Shown: positions 32,884 to 42,478, numbered from the stretch's first letter. The stretch is DNA of 64,000 nucleotides from an uncultured Ruminococcus sp. (GCA_900066355.1 FMEL01000003.1:62001-126000); one strand, 5' to 3'. Numbers and translations are program-made. Notes: generated from the letters alone by a model not told the origin.

Positions 32884-35322
32884 TCAGTCTTCTCTCAGGG
32901 AACAGTCTGCTTCTTTCAGAGATAGATTCGGGTTGTAATACGGGTCTCCCTTCGCCATCTCATCTCCCCATTTTTCCTCGAAGCGCTTCGTTTCTTTTTC
33001 GAAACGGAACTGCTTCTCCGGAGTGTCTTCCATTCCCCTTGACTTGGATTCGTAGTGATAAAGCTCTGCATATGGTGTAAATACAACTTTTTTGCCTGCG
33101 GCGCGCGCCTTCATACAAAGATCAATGTCGTTAAAGGCAACAACAAACTCTTCATCAAAACCGCCAACTGCCTGGAAATCTTCTGCTTTCATAAGCATAC
33201 ATGCCGCAGTTACGGCACTGATTTCCTGTACATTTACAGCTCTGCCGAAATATCCCTTATCTTCGCAGGATGCCATACACATGATATGGCCTGCAATACC
33301 TCCCATGCCAAGAACAACTCCGGCATGCTGGATGAGATTGTCAGGATAATAGAGTTTTGCTCCGACGATTGCAACATCCTGCTGCTGACAGATCATCAGC
33401 ATTTCCTCGATCCAGCCCGGACTGATCACTTCCACATCATTATTAAGGAAGAGAAGATAACTTCCCTTAGCTTCTTTTACAGCAAAATTATTGATTGCAG
33501 CATAGTTGAACCCTTCTTTCCATGTCAGTACCCGTGCCTTCGGATAACGCCAGGAAAGGTTCTTATAATATTCAAAAGTCTCCTGCTCTTCGCTGTTGTT
33601 CTCGACGATCAGAATCTCGTAATTCTTCCAGGTAGATTTCTCATAAACAGAAGAAAGACATTTCTCAAGATCATCAATATGGTCTTTATTCGGAATAATG
33701 ATCGACACAAGCGGCTCGCCTTGAATCTTTACATGACTCCGGTACCAGCCCGGGTGTTTTGTCATCTCTACTTCCGCTTCAATGCCGACTCTGCGATAAT
33801 GTTCCTGGATTGCACGGCATCCCGCCTCATATGCATAAGCTTTGCTCTCCGGATTCGCCGCAACAGAATTCATATGACATCTCCAGTGATACAGCACTTT
33901 CGGAATATGAATCACCTGTTTCGCCTGCTCGCAGCAGCGCAGAATAAAATCATAATCCTGAGAGCCGTCAAACTCCGGTCTGAGGCTACCGACCTGATTC
34001 ACCAGTGCTTTCTTTACAACAAAAATATGGCAGATATAATTATTATCCCTTAAACGGAACAGGTTATAATCTGATTTGAAATGAGGCTCAAAATAGAATT
34101 CCCCGTCCATGCTCAGCTTATCTTCATCTGTATAAATGATCTCCGGTCCGAGGTGATCGTTGACTGCCTTAACAATCTCATACAGTGCATCCGGTTCCAG
34201 TGTATCATCATGATCACTCAGCATCAGATATTCACCGGTTGCCATCTCGATTGCTTTATTTGTATTGACGGAGATTCCTCCATTATCCTCCAGATGTTTA
34301 TAGAGGATTCTTTTATCCTTACCATAACGCTTCTGAATGTATTCTTCTACTTCCTGATCCGGACTTCCGTCTGCCAGACAGAGCTGCCAGTTCGTGTAAG
34401 TCTGTGCACATACAGAATCTATCAGTTCCTTCAGATATGGTATCGGTGTACAGTACAGCGGAATCACAATACTGATCAGCGGATTCTGCGCAAAATGTGC
34501 ATGGCGCTGTCTGCGAAGAGTCTTTCTGTCCGCTTTATGACGATTAAACCATTCTTCATAATCTTCTTTATGCTCTCCGTTTTTGTCTTTGCGGAAAAGA
34601 CGTCCCCAGAAACTTTTTGCTTTCTCTTTATCCTTCTGTTCCCTGCGAAGAGCCTTTATATCGATCTCATATGTTTTGGTTGTAGAATCACCGCAGAAAT
34701 GAAGTACGATCCTGTTTCCCGGAATTTCGAGAAATGCCGCGGAAATACTGAAACCAATCTCCTGATTCCTGTAATCGTCATCCAGATGACGTCGTTCTAC
34801 AACGTCCGGCCTGCGGCCTCTCGTGATCTTGCAGTCGAGAAGCTCTGCATTTTCTTTATGAACGGTTACTTCAACTTCACCTCTCTGATCTGTTGTCCAT
34901 CCCTGAATCTCAAGCATCAGTCCATAGAGAACTTCTACACGGTCAATATGAAATTCAACCAGCTTATCTTTGACCAGTTCATCCAGTTCATCACCGGTAT
35001 GCTCCCAGATTACGGTCTTTTCTTCTCCGTCCAGCAAAAGAAGTTCCAGTATGTCATACTTCTGGCGAAGTTTCAGAACCTCCGGAATCGTAACTGTAAA
35101 TCCCGGAAGAAAGCCCTCTGTCTCCACTTCCAGAGACTGTGCCACATCCGGTCGGTCATACCGTTCCACTTCCGGTATATCGATCACTTCATATCCGTCA
35201 CCGATCAGCTGAAAACCACATTCCTTCTTATCAGGATGCACATACCAGCCTACAAGGCTCAGCACATGTCCGTGTCTGTCATCATATCGTTCTTCATCAA
35301 TGCTGAAACAAAGTTTGTCCAT
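32884..35322 (-). CDS. Two-domain GT2 glycosyltransferase with N-terminal beta-rich modules
   Basis: This is an 812-residue paralog of the previous gene. Its N-terminal ~250 residues contain LVGWYVHPDKKECGFQLI and LEIQGWTTDQRGEVEVTV followed by RRPDVVERRHLDD and GFSIS, apparently two related beta-rich modules. The two GT-A domains start at SIVIPLYCTPIPYLKELIDS (metal site LSDHDDTLEP) and SIIIPNKDHIDDLEKCLSSV (LFLNNDVEV). The ATG at 35322 is preferred because AGGGGAG is five bases upstream; a longer frame runs to 35388 inside the preceding gene. It is ten bases downstream of the methyltransferase-kinase gene. Functionally it should extend the exported polymer. Confidence 0.87.
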   Translation of the reverse strand: MDKLCFSIDEERYDDRHGHVLSLVGWYVHPDKKECGFQLIGDGYEVIDIPEVERYDRPDVAQSLEVETEGFLPGFTVTIPEVLKLRQKYDILELLLLDGEEKTVIWEHTGDELDELVKDKLVEFHIDRVEVLYGLMLEIQGWTTDQRGEVEVTVHKENAELLDCKITRGRRPDVVERRHLDDDYRNQEIGFSISAAFLEIPGNRIVLHFCGDSTTKTYEIDIKALRREQKDKEKAKSFWGRLFRKDKNGEHKEDYEEWFNRHKADRKTLRRQRHAHFAQNPLISIVIPLYCTPIPYLKELIDSVCAQTYTNWQLCLADGSPDQEVEEYIQKRYGKDKRILYKHLEDNGGISVNTNKAIEMATGEYLMLSDHDDTLEPDALYEIVKAVNDHLGPEIIYTDEDKLSMDGEFYFEPHFKSDYNLFRLRDNNYICHIFVVKKALVNQVGSLRPEFDGSQDYDFILRCCEQAKQVIHIPKVLYHWRCHMNSVAANPESKAYAYEAGCRAIQEHYRRVGIEAEVEMTKHPGWYRSHVKIQGEPLVSIIIPNKDHIDDLEKCLSSVYEKSTWKNYEILIVENNSEEQETFEYYKNLSWRYPKARVLTWKEGFNYAAINNFAVKEAKGSYLLFLNNDVEVISPGWIEEMLMICQQQDVAIVGAKLYYPDNLIQHAGVVLGMGGIAGHIMCMASCEDKGYFGRAVNVQEISAVTAACMLMKAEDFQAVGGFDEEFVVAFNDIDLCMKARAAGKKVVFTPYAELYHYESKSRGMEDTPEKQFRFEKETKRFEEKWGDEMAKGDPYYNPNLSLKEADCSLRED

Positions 35323-35332
35323 AAATACTCCC

Positions 35333-37516
35333 CTATTTCTTTTTAATACTCCGGTACAGTTTCCATGCCTTTGTATTTTCCATTTCATGAATCTGGCGAT
35401 TCAGTCTCTGTATCTCCTGATCTTTCTCAGAAGAAATTTTCGAAAAACTCTTCCAGAATGCATCCTGCGCTTCTGTCTCTTTCATTACTTCAATCTCAAC
35501 ATGAAGCTTTCCTGCATTCTCCGGAATACTGTCTATTACAAACTGCGGATCTCCGCCGCCAAAATAATATCTGCCTTCTCCCATCGGGAAACCATTGGAA
35601 GTAAAAACGGCAGCTTTTCCGTTTTCAAATGTCAGTTTCTTAAGAATCAGACCACCGGCAGCCTCGCCCGGATCGAGTCGCAGTCTTTGTACATCGTCCG
35701 GAACAGCAATACAAAGATCCAGCCCGGATCTTGCCATCGGATAAACAGCAGAATCCGTTTCCGAGAAATCACTGCCTCTGTCATAAAATATCTGCAGTCT
35801 TCTCAGCGCAAATGCCGCGCGGATTCTGTCATAATAAGCCATCACATCTACTTTTCCGGGTGAAACCTCATCATACATAGAACGAAGCGGCACATGACTG
35901 CCTTCCATATATTTCTGGAAATTACGTTCCATTTCTGCATAGATTTCCAGTTCTTCCTCTGAAATTCCTGCCTTTTTATAGAAATCAAGCTCACGCAATA
36001 CTGCACGTTTGCCATCACTTTCCAGATAATAATGAATCATTCGATAAAGAATAAAATTGCAAGGAATCGGGAATCGGAATGTCCATTCATAATCGATCAC
36101 CGATACGCCACAATCCTGAAGCAGAATATTTGCCGGAACCAGATCGATATTGGAAATACCACTGCAACGATAATTTTCTTCCAGTGAAACATCACCAAAT
36201 ACCCCGGTGAACTCCGGTGTCTTGAAAAACATTTCACCCGTATGGATGCGGCGTACCTTATCAATATAGGTAAACAAAAGTTTTTCCAGTTCTTCCAGTT
36301 TGCCCTGTTCAAGCAGGCTGTCCAGACGGGCTTCCAGTGTCTCACCATCCAGATATTCCAGAACAACTCCATCAGCTTCTGTCCTGCAGGAATTCAGTTT
36401 CAGCCCTTCCCTGCCATAGAAACCGGAAAGTTCTTCCTCAATCTTCGGAAGGGTTTTTATATGTGCTTCGGCTCTGGTATCTGTCGGAACCTTGCGCACA
36501 ATTTTTTCGTTCTTATTATTTTCGCAGATTTCTGTGATGATTGAAAATTCAGGCGCCCGCTCATTGGAAAACTTCGCATAGACCGTACTGGTCTCCATTT
36601 TCTCCTTACTGATCAAAAGCAGAAAAGAATTGGCAAAATCCGGATACATCTCATTTGCAAGCAATGTATCATATACCGAAGACTCCTGAAAGAGCTGCAG
36701 ACGAAGCCGGTCGTAGTTTGTCTCCAGACGGTTCAGCTCACCCTTCAGCGGAAGACGGCGGTCAGAATAAACCGTCATCGGTAGCTTATAATCCGGGAAT
36801 GGATAATACCATTCTGCCTGCAGATCACCGGCATCGGAAAGGATTTGCATAAACTCTTTTCTTGAAAAAGTTTTGACACCTTTGGTCGTCGGATAACCTT
36901 CCAGCCCTTCAAAAAGGGTACCAAAATGGTCTTCCGTGCATCCTGCCCAGTATTTCAGGCCAAGACGGTTTTCGATTGCAAGGACGATCTTTCCGTCCGG
37001 TTTCAGATGCTTTGAAATAATTTTTAAGAAATCTACATACGGTGTATCGCTCTGGATATAAGCTTCTCCATATTCAAAAACCCCAATCAGGGTAATGTAA
37101 TCATATTTTTCTGTAAGTGTTTTTTCAACATCCTGAAAATTTCCCATCAGGATTTTCAGATTGTCACAGTTCCGGTGTCTCCAGGCATTGATGTGGCTGC
37201 GTTTTCTTGAAAGTTCAATACAGGTCACCTGTTTTGCTTTCTTGCAGAGAGCACCGGTAACTGCACCGCATCCTGATCCAATCTCGAGAACATTTTCCTC
37301 CCCGGTAAACGGAAGCCAGCTCAGAATGTTTTCTCTGATATGAGAAAAATGATAAAGGATCGGCCAGCTTGCACGCTCCGCGATCACCTGATTCCATTCT
37401 TCTTCACGGTAATTGCGTGCAATCTCCAGCATCTCATCTTCAATTGCACCATCTGTATATAAATCTTTGCCCGGATAAAGTGTATCATCCAGAAGAACCT
37501 GTCCGATTTTTTCCAT
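35333..37516 (-). CDS. WbdD-like methyltransferase-kinase fusion (candidate polysaccharide chain terminator)
   Basis: This 727-residue protein joins three parts. Residues about 60-210 are a class I SAM methyltransferase (VLEIGSGCGAVTGAL near 77, FLKIISKHLKPDGKIVLAIE). Residues about 330-560 resemble a small-molecule kinase: SNIDLVPANILL near 455 fits the catalytic HxDxxxxN-type loop, and VSVIDYEWTF near 475 fits the metal-binding Asp. The C-terminus has a beta-rich stretch, then a short coiled coil (KDQEIQRLNRQIHEM) and a basic WKLYRSIKKK end. This order matches WbdD, which caps E. coli O9a chains with phosphate and methyl and sets chain length. Its ATG overlaps the wzt stop (TAATG), linking capping to export. 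The kinase part is divergent and His is replaced by Asn/Ser, so activity is an inference. Confidence 0.72.
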   Translation of the reverse strand: MEKIGQVLLDDTLYPGKDLYTDGAIEDEMLEIARNYREEEWNQVIAERASWPILYHFSHIRENILSWLPFTGEENVLEIGSGCGAVTGALCKKAKQVTCIELSRKRSHINAWRHRNCDNLKILMGNFQDVEKTLTEKYDYITLIGVFEYGEAYIQSDTPYVDFLKIISKHLKPDGKIVLAIENRLGLKYWAGCTEDHFGTLFEGLEGYPTTKGVKTFSRKEFMQILSDAGDLQAEWYYPFPDYKLPMTVYSDRRLPLKGELNRLETNYDRLRLQLFQESSVYDTLLANEMYPDFANSFLLLISKEKMETSTVYAKFSNERAPEFSIITEICENNKNEKIVRKVPTDTRAEAHIKTLPKIEEELSGFYGREGLKLNSCRTEADGVVLEYLDGETLEARLDSLLEQGKLEELEKLLFTYIDKVRRIHTGEMFFKTPEFTGVFGDVSLEENYRCSGISNIDLVPANILLQDCGVSVIDYEWTFRFPIPCNFILYRMIHYYLESDGKRAVLRELDFYKKAGISEEELEIYAEMERNFQKYMEGSHVPLRSMYDEVSPGKVDVMAYYDRIRAAFALRRLQIFYDRGSDFSETDSAVYPMARSGLDLCIAVPDDVQRLRLDPGEAAGGLILKKLTFENGKAAVFTSNGFPMGEGRYYFGGGDPQFVIDSIPENAGKLHVEIEVMKETEAQDAFWKSFSKISSEKDQEIQRLNRQIHEMENTKAWKLYRSIKKK

Positions 37517-38775
37517 TAATCCTCATCTCCACAGTAGATTTCTACTTTTGAATTCATATCATAAAAACCAACGGTATTTTGTGTTGAAATAACCGTGATG
37601 TTGCATGCATCATACAGTCTGTGGAATACCGTAAAATCACCGTCTTTGTAACCGGTACATCCAAAAGAAAGCAGATATTCTCCGCCCTGCAAAAACATGT
37701 CCTGTGTAAAGGTTACGGTACACACATCCCCGGCGTCAGAATGCTCTACATGCATTTTCTCAAACATGGTATTCGTTCCGGTAATCTCTGTTCCACGAAT
37801 ATCCTTAAAGGTATATGCCATAATCGGTTCCTGAATGCTTTCATGGAATTTCACACGCATCTTGATCGTAAAGGTAGATCCTTTGTCGATGGTGTTGGTA
37901 TAGCGGCCTTTTTCGTCCATCACGACAAAATCCGTGATTTCTGCAAGCTTGCTACCGTATTCCAGCATATTCGGATTGACCTGGAACTTCTCACTCCAGC
38001 TTTCGCGTTTTTTCTTTTCGTTTTCTGCTGCAGCTTTTGCCGGATCCTGTCCGACCAGAAGCTGTTTGTACATATCAACCATCTTCTTCGGAGAGCCTTC
38101 CGCCAGCTTTACACCTTTATTAAGAAGGACTACACGGTCACAGTATCTGGAAATACTGCTGAGATCGTGGCTTACAAAGAGAATGGTTCTTCCCATATCT
38201 TTAAATTCTTCAAATTTACGATAACATTTTGCCTGGAAGAACACGTCGCCGACAGAAAGAGCCTCATCAACGATCAGAATCTCCGGGTCAATGTTGATTG
38301 CAACAGCAAAAGCCAGACGAACGAACATACCGCTGGAATATGCCTTGACCGGCTGATATACAAAATCACCGATGTCTGCAAAGTCCAGAATATCCTGTAG
38401 TCTGGCATCAATTTCTTCTTTTGAAAATCCCATCATGGTTCCGTTGAGATATACGTTCTCAATTCCCGTATATTCCATATTGAACCCGGCGCCAAGTTCA
38501 AGAAGTGCGGAAATCCTTCCGTCAACTTTCACTTCACCGGCAGTAGGATTCAACACACCTGTGATGATCTTGAGAATTGTGGATTTACCGGAACCGTTCG
38601 TTCCGATAATACCCACCGTCTCGCCTCTTTTTACTTCGAAACTTACATCCCGGAGAGCATAATGCTCTCTCACGGGAACTTTAAATCCAAGCGCTTCACG
38701 AAGGCGGTCAGAAGGCTTGTTGTATAGTTTATACATCTTGTCCAGATGCTTTACCTCAATTGCAAATTCACTCAT
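37516..38775 (-). CDS. wzt: Polysaccharide ABC transporter ATP-binding protein with C-terminal domain (Wzt-like)
   Basis: This is the ATPase of a polysaccharide exporter, 419 residues. The ABC domain has Walker A IIGTNGSGKSTIL (about 57), signature YSSGMFVRLAFA (about 145), Walker B ILIVDEALSVGD (about 167) and the switch His in LFVSHDL. After about residue 250 an additional beta-rich domain runs to the end (for example FTIKMRVKFHESIQEPIMA and FTQDMFLQGGEYLLSFGC). This resembles the Wzt C-terminal domain that in some O-antigen systems recognises the capped chain end. Plain teichoic-acid exporters often lack it. The order Wzm, Wzt, methyltransferase-kinase supports a cap-dependent exporter. 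Confidence 0.9.
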   Translation of the reverse strand: MSEFAIEVKHLDKMYKLYNKPSDRLREALGFKVPVREHYALRDVSFEVKRGETVGIIGTNGSGKSTILKIITGVLNPTAGEVKVDGRISALLELGAGFNMEYTGIENVYLNGTMMGFSKEEIDARLQDILDFADIGDFVYQPVKAYSSGMFVRLAFAVAINIDPEILIVDEALSVGDVFFQAKCYRKFEEFKDMGRTILFVSHDLSSISRYCDRVVLLNKGVKLAEGSPKKMVDMYKQLLVGQDPAKAAAENEKKKRESWSEKFQVNPNMLEYGSKLAEITDFVVMDEKGRYTNTIDKGSTFTIKMRVKFHESIQEPIMAYTFKDIRGTEITGTNTMFEKMHVEHSDAGDVCTVTFTQDMFLQGGEYLLSFGCTGYKDGDFTVFHRLYDACNITVISTQNTVGFYDMNSKVEIYCGDED

Positions 38776-38787
38776 TCTACTCTCCGT

Positions 38788-39594
38788 TTACAGTACATCC
38801 GCAAAATGTACCTGAAGTTTTTTAAACAATCTGGTTCCAAGGAAAAATACGACAATCGTAAATACCCAGAAATAAAGGGTAAGGACCGGATGCTGCCAGA
38901 TTGCCACCTTGTTTATCAGAGAATCACGATATCCCTGTACAATATAAAACAGTGGATTCAGTTTCAGTATTTTTGTAAGGATGCCACTCAGTCCGAGGTC
39001 ATTGAAATCCCACATGATCGGTGTCACCCACACACCTACCTGCAGTCCGATATTGATGATCTGACTCAGGTCACGGAAAAATACAACCGCTGCACTCGTC
39101 AGATAAGTCATTGCAAGGATCAGCATAAAAATGCAGAAACTGTAATACAGAAGCTGTATCGCATACAGGCTCGGCGGATATCCCATAAAAGTATAGATCA
39201 GCAGTACGATAATGATAAAAAATGCATGTACAAAAACTGCTGAAAATACTTTCACAACCGGAAGAATCCGGATGTTGAATACGACCTTTTTGACCAGATA
39301 ATTGTATTCGAGAAGTGCATTTGTTCCTCCTATCAGTCCTTCCTGAAAGAAAAACCACGGAATCAGCCCCGCGATCAGCCACAGAACAAAGGGAACCCCC
39401 TTATCTGAACCATTGCGAAGTGCAAGTCCGAATACAAACCAGTATACGCAGATCGTTACGATCGGCTGAATGAACGCCCAGATTGTTCCAAAATAAGAAC
39501 CGGCATATTTTGTTTTGAAATCATTTTTGGCCAGAGAGAAGACTAACTTTCTGTTTTTGTAGATTTCTCCCGGCAGCCATGTCTCGTTTTTCAA
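38788..39594 (-). CDS. wzm: Polysaccharide ABC transporter permease (Wzm/TagG/RgpC-like)
   Basis: This 268-residue ABC-2-type permease has about six transmembrane helices and the amphipathic N-terminal segment of polysaccharide exporters (LVFSLAKNDFKTKYAGSYFGTIWAFIQPI). It moves the lipid-linked polymer across the cytoplasmic membrane with Wzt. The start is TTG at 39594, with AGGAG nine bases upstream. Its first four bases overlap the rfbC stop (TTGA), so translation is probably coupled. The 12-base gap to wzt completes the transporter pair. Confidence 0.92.
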   Translation of the reverse strand: MKNETWLPGEIYKNRKLVFSLAKNDFKTKYAGSYFGTIWAFIQPIVTICVYWFVFGLALRNGSDKGVPFVLWLIAGLIPWFFFQEGLIGGTNALLEYNYLVKKVVFNIRILPVVKVFSAVFVHAFFIIIVLLIYTFMGYPPSLYAIQLLYYSFCIFMLILAMTYLTSAAVVFFRDLSQIINIGLQVGVWVTPIMWDFNDLGLSGILTKILKLNPLFYIVQGYRDSLINKVAIWQHPVLTLYFWVFTIVVFFLGTRLFKKLQVHFADVL

Positions 39595-40160
39595 TCTTTT
39601 TTACTCCTGTTGGCTGTGTACTCTTTGAAGCTTCCCCATTTCTGGTCTTTGTCAGAAAGAATCAGTTCCATGCCTTCCGGAATCGGCCATTCCACACCGA
39701 TGTCCGGGTCATTGTACGCAAGACCGCCCTCATCGTTCGGATGATAAAAATCTGTGCATTTGTATGCAAACTCTGCGGTATCAGAAAGCACAACAAATCC
39801 GTGTGCAAAGTTTTTCGGAATGAAGAACTGTTTTTTGTTTTCTGCAGACAGAAGAACTCCATACCACTGTCCGTAAGTTGCAGAACCTTCACGCAGGTCG
39901 ACAGCAACGTCAAAAACTTCACCACTCACTACACGCACAAGTTTATCCTGCGGATAGTTGATCTGGAAATGGAGTCCACGCAGCACGCCCTTGCGGGAGC
40001 TTGACTGATTATCCTGTACAAACTCCATGTCAATTCCTGCTGCTTTATAATCGTTATAGTTATATGTTTCCATGAAGTAACCACGCTCATCCCCGAATAC
40101 GGTTGGTGTAATTACTTTTAATCCTTCGATATGACAGGTTTCTACTGTAATCTTACCCAT
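39591..40160 (-). CDS. rfbC: dTDP-4-dehydrorhamnose 3,5-epimerase
   Basis: RfbC epimerises C3 and C5 of dTDP-4-keto-6-deoxyglucose. The 189-residue cupin protein has GDERGYFMETYNY, the catalytic His in KGVLRGLHFQ and FFIPKNFAHGFVVLSDTAEF, all standard for the family. GAGGG lies before the ATG. One base separates it from rfbA, and its stop overlaps the permease start. All four dTDP-rhamnose genes are present in the window. Confidence 0.96.
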   Translation of the reverse strand: MGKITVETCHIEGLKVITPTVFGDERGYFMETYNYNDYKAAGIDMEFVQDNQSSSRKGVLRGLHFQINYPQDKLVRVVSGEVFDVAVDLREGSATYGQWYGVLLSAENKKQFFIPKNFAHGFVVLSDTAEFAYKCTDFYHPNDEGGLAYNDPDIGVEWPIPEGMELILSDKDQKWGSFKEYTANRSKKD

Positions 40161-40161
40161 T

Positions 40162-41040
40162 TTATAATCCCTCCGCTACTTCTATCAGATATTTGCCGTA
40201 AGCTGTCTTGAGAAGTGGCTGTGCCAGTTCTACAAGCTGTTCTTTTGTAATAAATCCACGTTTGTATGCGATTTCCTCAATACAGGAAATGTAAAGTCCC
40301 TGACGTTTCTGGAATGCAGCTACGAAATCTGCCGCATCAAGAAGAGAATCATGGTTTCCGGTATCCAGCCATGCAAATCCGCGTCCAAGTGTCTCAACCT
40401 TCAGTGTACCTCTGTTGAGATATTCGTTGTTGATGCTTGTGATCTCAATCTCACCACGTGCAGATGGTTTGACATTTTTTGCAATCTCTACAACATCGTT
40501 GTCATAAAAATACAATCCCGGAACTGCATAGTTTGACTTCGGATGCTCCGGTTTTTCCTCGATGGAAAGAGCCTTGCCGTTTTCGTCGAATTCTACTACA
40601 CCATATTCACGAGGATCTCTTACATAATAGCCGAAAATGGTTGCACCTTTTTCTTCTTCGGTACGTTTGTAAGCATTCTGCAATACTCTTGAAAAGCTCT
40701 GACCATAGAAGATATTGTCGCCAAGTACAAGTGCAACCGCATCGTTTCCGATAAATTCTTCACCGATGATAAATGCATCTGCAAGTCCTCTCGGCTGTTC
40801 CTGAACTGCATATTCAAAGCGCATGCCGAGCTGACTTCCGTCTCCGAGAAGGTCACGGAAGACCGGAAGATCTCTTGGTGTGGAAATAATCAGGATCTCA
40901 CGGATTCCTGAAAGCATCAGAGTTGATAATGGATAATAGATCATCGGCTTGTCATAGACCGGCATGATCTGTTTTGAAATAGCTTTTGTTAACGGATATA
41001 ATCTGGTTCCTGAACCACCTGCTAAGATAATTCCCTTCAT
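40162..41040 (-). CDS. rfbA: Glucose-1-phosphate thymidylyltransferase
   Basis: RfbA makes dTDP-glucose from glucose-1-phosphate and dTTP, the entry step to dTDP-rhamnose. The 292-residue protein starts with the nucleotidyltransferase signature GIILAGGSGTRLYPLTKAIS and contains KPMIYYPLSTLMLSGI, VLGDNIFYG and AWLDTGNHDSLLDA. Length is standard. AAGGAG precedes the ATG. The dacA stop is 32 bases upstream with no terminator between them, so rfbA is probably in the dacA transcript. Confidence 0.97.
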   Translation of the reverse strand: MKGIILAGGSGTRLYPLTKAISKQIMPVYDKPMIYYPLSTLMLSGIREILIISTPRDLPVFRDLLGDGSQLGMRFEYAVQEQPRGLADAFIIGEEFIGNDAVALVLGDNIFYGQSFSRVLQNAYKRTEEEKGATIFGYYVRDPREYGVVEFDENGKALSIEEKPEHPKSNYAVPGLYFYDNDVVEIAKNVKPSARGEIEITSINNEYLNRGTLKVETLGRGFAWLDTGNHDSLLDAADFVAAFQKRQGLYISCIEEIAYKRGFITKEQLVELAQPLLKTAYGKYLIEVAEGL

Positions 41041-41072
41041 AAGGTTTCTCCTTTTTTATTTATTTTTGTCTG

Positions 41073-42392
41073 TTAACTGTTTTTGAAATGAAGCGCGATC
41101 AGAAGTCCGATCAGGACAACGATCATTGCACCACCAATGATCAGAAGCATCTTTACAGTTGAAGAAAGTCCTTCTGTACGCATCTCACGAATCTGCTCAT
41201 CTACTGATTTATGTTCGGATGCTGTAATATCATTTGTATCTGCTTGATCTGTCTGAGCTGTCACCGGTGTGCTTTCTGCTTCTGACTCCTCTGCAGCCAG
41301 CGTTTCTTCGGCTTCCTGTACCGATTCCGGTGCCGGTGTATCTTTCACCGTTACATAACCGACAAACTGCCCCTGATAATAATACTGATTTAATGTTTTT
41401 TTGCCTTTTTGTTTGCTTTCCATTGTAAGGTCAGCGGCCGTTACACCTTTCGGTACTGTCATTGCCTTTCCGTCAACCTCAATGCTGTCAAAGCTGTTAA
41501 ATGCATAATCAAACAATGCGGTACTGTCTGCACAGTTGATACCAAGATTTGTATCACGCATAGTTACTGCAATATAGGTTCTTCCATTTCGTTCTGCAAC
41601 CACAGCAAGACAGTTCTGTGCCTCTGTGGAAAATCCGGTCTTTCCACCAATACAGCCTTCATAATACAGGCTGGACTCTTTGGCCAGAAGCGGCACGTGT
41701 GTGTGCAAAGGTCTCGCTGCACTTAAGTTTGTTGCCGGTATTGTATAGCTTACTGTTTCCAGAACTTTACGAAATCTGGCATTCTTAAGTCCGGCCCGCA
41801 TGATCTTCGCAAGATCTTCGGCGCAGGAATAATGGTTTTCGTCCGGAAGACCGCTCGCATTTACAAAATGTGTATGCGTGCATCCCAACTTCTTTGCTTT
41901 CTGATTCATCATCTCCACAAAGTTTGCTTCTGTACCACCGACATATTCTGCGATCTGTGCACAAACCTCATTCGCAGATTTAATATATGCTGCAAACCAG
42001 CAATCCTTCATCGTCATGGTCTCGCCAAGCTGTGCATTGATGTTGCTGCTGTCCCAGGTCACATCACGGACGCCTGTTTCTGTAAATGTCACAACATCCT
42101 TTGGTGAGCTGTTTTCGATTGCAATCAGGAGTGTCATAAGTTTCGTTGTACTTGCCGGATAACGGTATTCATCCATTCCTTTATCGTACAAAATTGCTCC
42201 TGTATCTGCATCCATCAGAACTGCTGTCTCGGAAGTTACAGCCGGGGCAGCCGGCCAGTTCGCTATACTGTCCGTGGCAACCGCTGCCGGTGTGCCATTG
42301 GTCATTACCATAGAAGCCTGTACCGTACAAGAAGACACCAGAATCACCGCAGCTCCTATCCCCGCCGCAATTCGGTATATTCCTTTATTCAT
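41073..42392 (-). CDS. dacA: D-alanyl-D-alanine carboxypeptidase (PBP, S11 family)
   Basis: This enzyme trims the terminal D-Ala from peptidoglycan stem peptides at the outer membrane face. The 439-residue protein has a signal peptide, the S11 domain with complete motifs S81-T-T-K84 (YPASTTKLM), SAN in KSANEVCAQ and K251-T-G (IGGKTGF), a C-terminal domain, an acidic linker and a terminal transmembrane helix (MLLIIGGAMIVVLIGLLIAL). GGAGG precedes the ATG. It is the first gene of the rhamnan operon, an unusual place for a carboxypeptidase. A catalytically dead paralog lies at 28222. Confidence 0.93.
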   Translation of the reverse strand: MNKGIYRIAAGIGAAVILVSSCTVQASMVMTNGTPAAVATDSIANWPAAPAVTSETAVLMDADTGAILYDKGMDEYRYPASTTKLMTLLIAIENSSPKDVVTFTETGVRDVTWDSSNINAQLGETMTMKDCWFAAYIKSANEVCAQIAEYVGGTEANFVEMMNQKAKKLGCTHTHFVNASGLPDENHYSCAEDLAKIMRAGLKNARFRKVLETVSYTIPATNLSAARPLHTHVPLLAKESSLYYEGCIGGKTGFSTEAQNCLAVVAERNGRTYIAVTMRDTNLGINCADSTALFDYAFNSFDSIEVDGKAMTVPKGVTAADLTMESKQKGKKTLNQYYYQGQFVGYVTVKDTPAPESVQEAEETLAAEESEAESTPVTAQTDQADTNDITASEHKSVDEQIREMRTEGLSSTVKMLLIIGGAMIVVLIGLLIALHFKNS

Positions 42393-42449
42393 CTGTGTAC
42401 CTCCACTATTAAACTAAATTCAAGTCTCTTCTAACGCAAGACATATCTC

Positions 42450-42478
42450 ATATTATTTTCGCACAATCATAGAGTAAA
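42450..42478 (-). promoter_or_regulatory. Promoter of the dacA-rfbA...rfbD operon
   Basis: On the minus strand TTTACT (42473-42478) and TAATAT (42450-42455) are separated by 17 bases. The site is about 50 bases before dacA and just past the rfbB terminator, so the ten-gene operon can be expressed separately from rfbB. Confidence 0.55.
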
